This document shows, piece after piece, positions 5,020-6,553 of a stretch of DNA of 6,553 nucleotides. This stretch comes from Endomicrobiia bacterium (GTDB lineage Bacteria; Elusimicrobiota; Endomicrobiia; Endomicrobiales; Endomicrobiaceae), in contig WQUP01000054.1 in assembly GCA_009782015.1 (NCBI GenBank), positions 1 to 6,553 of the forward strand. The letters are read 5' to 3'. Below the pieces are notes generated by a model. That model saw nothing but the letters and a program-made list of their open reading frames with translations. It did no database searches and was not told the origin of the DNA. The position numbers and the translations under genes were made by a program. Within the stretch, counting starts at the first letter, position 1, and each line of letters opens with the position of its first letter.

Positions 5020-5847
5020 ATGGCTCTCAAAAAAGAAGCTCTCAAGGCGGAGATACTTGCAAGGAAGACCGTGCGCTTTCAGAGGGACGCGGTTTATTCT
5101 TTTTTTGAGGACGTAGGCGAAGCTGTTTCAATGACGCTGGAAACGTTTAAATGGATATTCAAAGGCGCGATATCGGCAAAAGATACCGTTTCCCACATGG
5201 TAGAAGTCGGCTGGCGCTCTTTTCCCATCATAACTCTCACTTCTTTTTTCACCGGAATGGTTTTGGCTCTGCAGGTAGGCTCTTCCACAAGCAATCTTTT
5301 TAACGAGCCGGTTTACGTCGGAGCGATAACAGGCTTTTCGCTTGTCATAGAGCTCGGACCCGTGCTTACCGCCATAGTGGTTACCGGCAGAATCGGCGCA
5401 GCGATAACCGCCGAGCTTGGCACCATGAAAGTTACCGAGCAGCTTGACGCTCTCTCTACGCTCGGCACAAATCCCGTAAAGTATCTTGCTGTCCCGCGGT
5501 TTTTAGCCTGTTTTTTTATGCTCCCGCTTCTCACCGCGCTTGCAAATATAATAGGTATAGTCGGCGGACTCGTAGTTACCATGAGAACATGGAACGTCTC
5601 TCCGGCAATTTACTGGAGCAACGTTCTTGAGTTCATGGGAGTGGGCACTTTCATGCACGGGTTTGTAAAATCGTTTTTCTTCGCGCTTATAATAGCGGCG
5701 GTCGCGTGCTACAAAGGTTTCACCACAAAAGGCGGCGCGGAAGGCGTCGGCAAAGCAACGACAAGCTCGGTAATGCTGTCGATGATATTTATTCTAGTTT
5801 CCGACTACTTCCTCACGGCCGTTTTGGTGGCGATGGGAATAAAGTAA
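5020..5847 (+). CDS. mlaE: MlaE-family ABC transporter permease (outer-membrane lipid asymmetry)
   Basis: This 275-residue inner-membrane protein is the permease of an Mla-type phospholipid transporter; it works as a dimer with the MlaF ATPase encoded next. A charged, probably cytoplasmic or interfacial N-terminus (about 1-60) is followed by hydrophobic segments at about 68-86, 100-125, 159-188, 215-232 and 250-272. The family signature is clear: ELGPVLTAIVVTGRIGAAI (111-129), then AELGTMKVTEQLDAL (131-145). Length is slightly above the usual 255-265. AAAGAGG (5009-5015) lies 4 nt before the ATG, a little close, and abuts the preceding palindrome. Related names in other lineages include Ttg2B, YrbE and TGD1. 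Substrate and direction of transport are not evident from this gene. Confidence 0.95.
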   Translation: MALKKEALKAEILARKTVRFQRDAVYSFFEDVGEAVSMTLETFKWIFKGAISAKDTVSHMVEVGWRSFPIITLTSFFTGMVLALQVGSSTSNLFNEPVYVGAITGFSLVIELGPVLTAIVVTGRIGAAITAELGTMKVTEQLDALSTLGTNPVKYLAVPRFLACFFMLPLLTALANIIGIVGGLVVTMRTWNVSPAIYWSNVLEFMGVGTFMHGFVKSFFFALIIAAVACYKGFTTKGGAEGVGKATTSSVMLSMIFILVSDYFLTAVLVAMGIK

Positions 5848-5995
5848 CGGCAGAGTGAAGAGTGGAGAGTGAGGAGTGAAGATACGGAAAAGACTTTTTA
5901 TGTTTCCATCGTCCCTTGCGGGAGAGAGTGTTGGAATGAAGGGCTGTTTTTGTCGTATCTTCACTCTCCACTTTTCACTCTTCACTCTGCCGTTA
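5845..5995. repeat. heptamer-arm inverted-repeat element, copy 2 (mlaE-mlaF)
   Basis: The arms 5845-5886 and 5954-5995 are 42 nt and pair at 38 of 42 positions. The outer 7 bp TAACGGC/GCCGTTA includes the mlaE stop codon. Inside, each arm has four heptamers (GAGTGAA, GAGTGGA, GAGTGAG, GAGTGAA at 5853-5880) followed by GATACG. This is the same arm plan as at 2020-2140. The 67-nt core (5887-5953) is unrelated to the other core and contains only a short internal pairing (TTCCA with TGGAA and TCCC with GGGA). No coding potential is seen. An A-tract, not a T-tract, follows, so it is not an intrinsic terminator on this strand. Confidence 0.85.
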
Positions 5996-6027
5996 AAAAA
6001 ATATAGAATGTACGGGCTTGAGAAACT

Positions 6028-6553
6028 ATGATTAGCGTTAAAGATTTGCACAAGTCTTTCGGCAGGAAACATGTTCTGCGCGGGATAAACATAGAAGTTG
6101 CGGAAGGGGAGACGCTTGTCGTCATAGGCTCTTCCGGTACGGGAAAGAGCATTTTGCTTAAAAATATTGTGGGGCTTGTAAAGCCCACTAAAGGCTCAAT
6201 AAGCATTGACGGCGTTGAAATAACTTCGTGTTCCGCAAGCGAGCTTCAGGAAACGCAGAAAAAGCTCGGATACGTTTTTCAGGAAGCCGCGCTTTTCGAC
6301 TCGCTTACCGTGGAAGAAAACGTCGCGTTCGGCCTGCGCACTCTTACTAAGCTTGACGGCGAAGAGATTGCAAAAAGAGTTACGCAGTGTCTTGCGATGG
6401 TGGGGCTTGAAAAAGTGGAAGATCTTAAACCCTCGGAACTTTCCGGCGGAATGAAAAAGAGAGTGGGGCTTGCAAGGGCTATAGCGTATCAGCCGAAATA
6501 TATTTTTTATGACGAGCCTACTACAGGCCTTGACCCTATAATGTCGGACGCGA
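6028..6553 (+). CDS. mlaF: MlaF-family ABC transporter ATP-binding protein (partial, right edge)
   Basis: The first 175 residues of the ATPase that powers the MlaE permease are present; the frame is open to the window edge, where about 70-90 residues are missing. Motifs in order are Walker A GSSGTGKS (34-41, Lys40), the Q-loop Gln85 in YVFQEAALFDSLTV, the signature LSGGMKKR (138-145; the LSGGM form is usual for MlaF), Walker B YIFYDEP (158-164, Asp162, Glu163) and the D-loop GLDP (167-170). ATG 6028 is the only sensible start because an in-frame TGA lies at 6019-6021. The upstream GAG (6020-6022) is a weak ribosome-binding site compared with the GGAGG sites of the ribosomal genes. mlaD, encoding the periplasmic MCE-domain subunit, would be expected next. 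Confidence 0.95.
   Translation, partial: MISVKDLHKSFGRKHVLRGINIEVAEGETLVVIGSSGTGKSILLKNIVGLVKPTKGSISIDGVEITSCSASELQETQKKLGYVFQEAALFDSLTVEENVAFGLRTLTKLDGEEIAKRVTQCLAMVGLEKVEDLKPSELSGGMKKRVGLARAIAYQPKYIFYDEPTTGLDPIMSDA

Noticed and set aside
2020..5995. CRISPR array from the short repeated units
   Set aside because: The units are 7-8 nt, directly tandem with no spacers, and arranged as inverted pairs; no cas gene is present.
5845..6000. Intrinsic terminator after mlaE
   Set aside because: The stem is AT/purine-biased and is followed by an A-tract on the + strand, not a T-tract; mlaE and mlaF are expected to be co-transcribed.

Overview
The window is about 6.5 kb of chromosomal core genome with every recognisable gene on the + strand. 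The order is rpsF-ssb-rpsR (ribosomal S6, single-strand DNA-binding protein, S18), then rplI (L9), dnaB (replicative helicase), alr (alanine racemase), and mlaE-mlaF (permease and ATPase of an outer-membrane lipid-transport ABC system; mlaF runs off the right edge). The Mla genes and alr point to a diderm bacterium with peptidoglycan. The layout, the SSB and S18 sequences and the style of intergenic repeats remind me of Elusimicrobiota or a neighbouring candidate phylum. That is an impression, since no database search was possible.

Positions 1-135 hold the possible tail of an upstream gene, a good sigma70-type promoter and a structured leader. They feed a compact block (136-1303) with strong GGAGG ribosome-binding sites, a 38-nt rpsF/ssb overlap and an 18-nt ssb-rpsR gap. 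A perfect 30-bp palindrome that starts in the rpsR stop codon is a strong intrinsic terminator closing this block.

The unusual part is what lies between the later genes. From rpsR to mlaF, all five junctions carry palindromic, MITE-like or REP-like intergenic elements. There are at least three families. (i) Two elements (2020-2140, 5845-5995) have arms of exactly four purine-rich heptamers of the GAGTGAA type, inverted around unrelated cores. (ii) One element (4896-5009) has arms of four GAAGCTGA-type octamers. (iii) Two elements are bounded by GTCATTGCG/CGCAATGAC with internal GCAATC/GATTGC (1395-1544, 3566-3635), and a related-looking GTCATCCTGAG/GAAGGATC hairpin lies at 1327-1360. In several cases the pairing extends outward into locus-specific sequence that includes the stop codon of the upstream gene. 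The four-unit arm architecture and the mirrored flanks are the best candidates for something undescribed. No transposase or other protein that could mobilise these elements is in the window.

Functionally the genes form a growth module: translation (S6, S18, L9), replication (SSB, DnaB), wall precursor supply (Alr) and envelope lipid transport (MlaE/MlaF). No gene looks foreign, broken or frameshifted.
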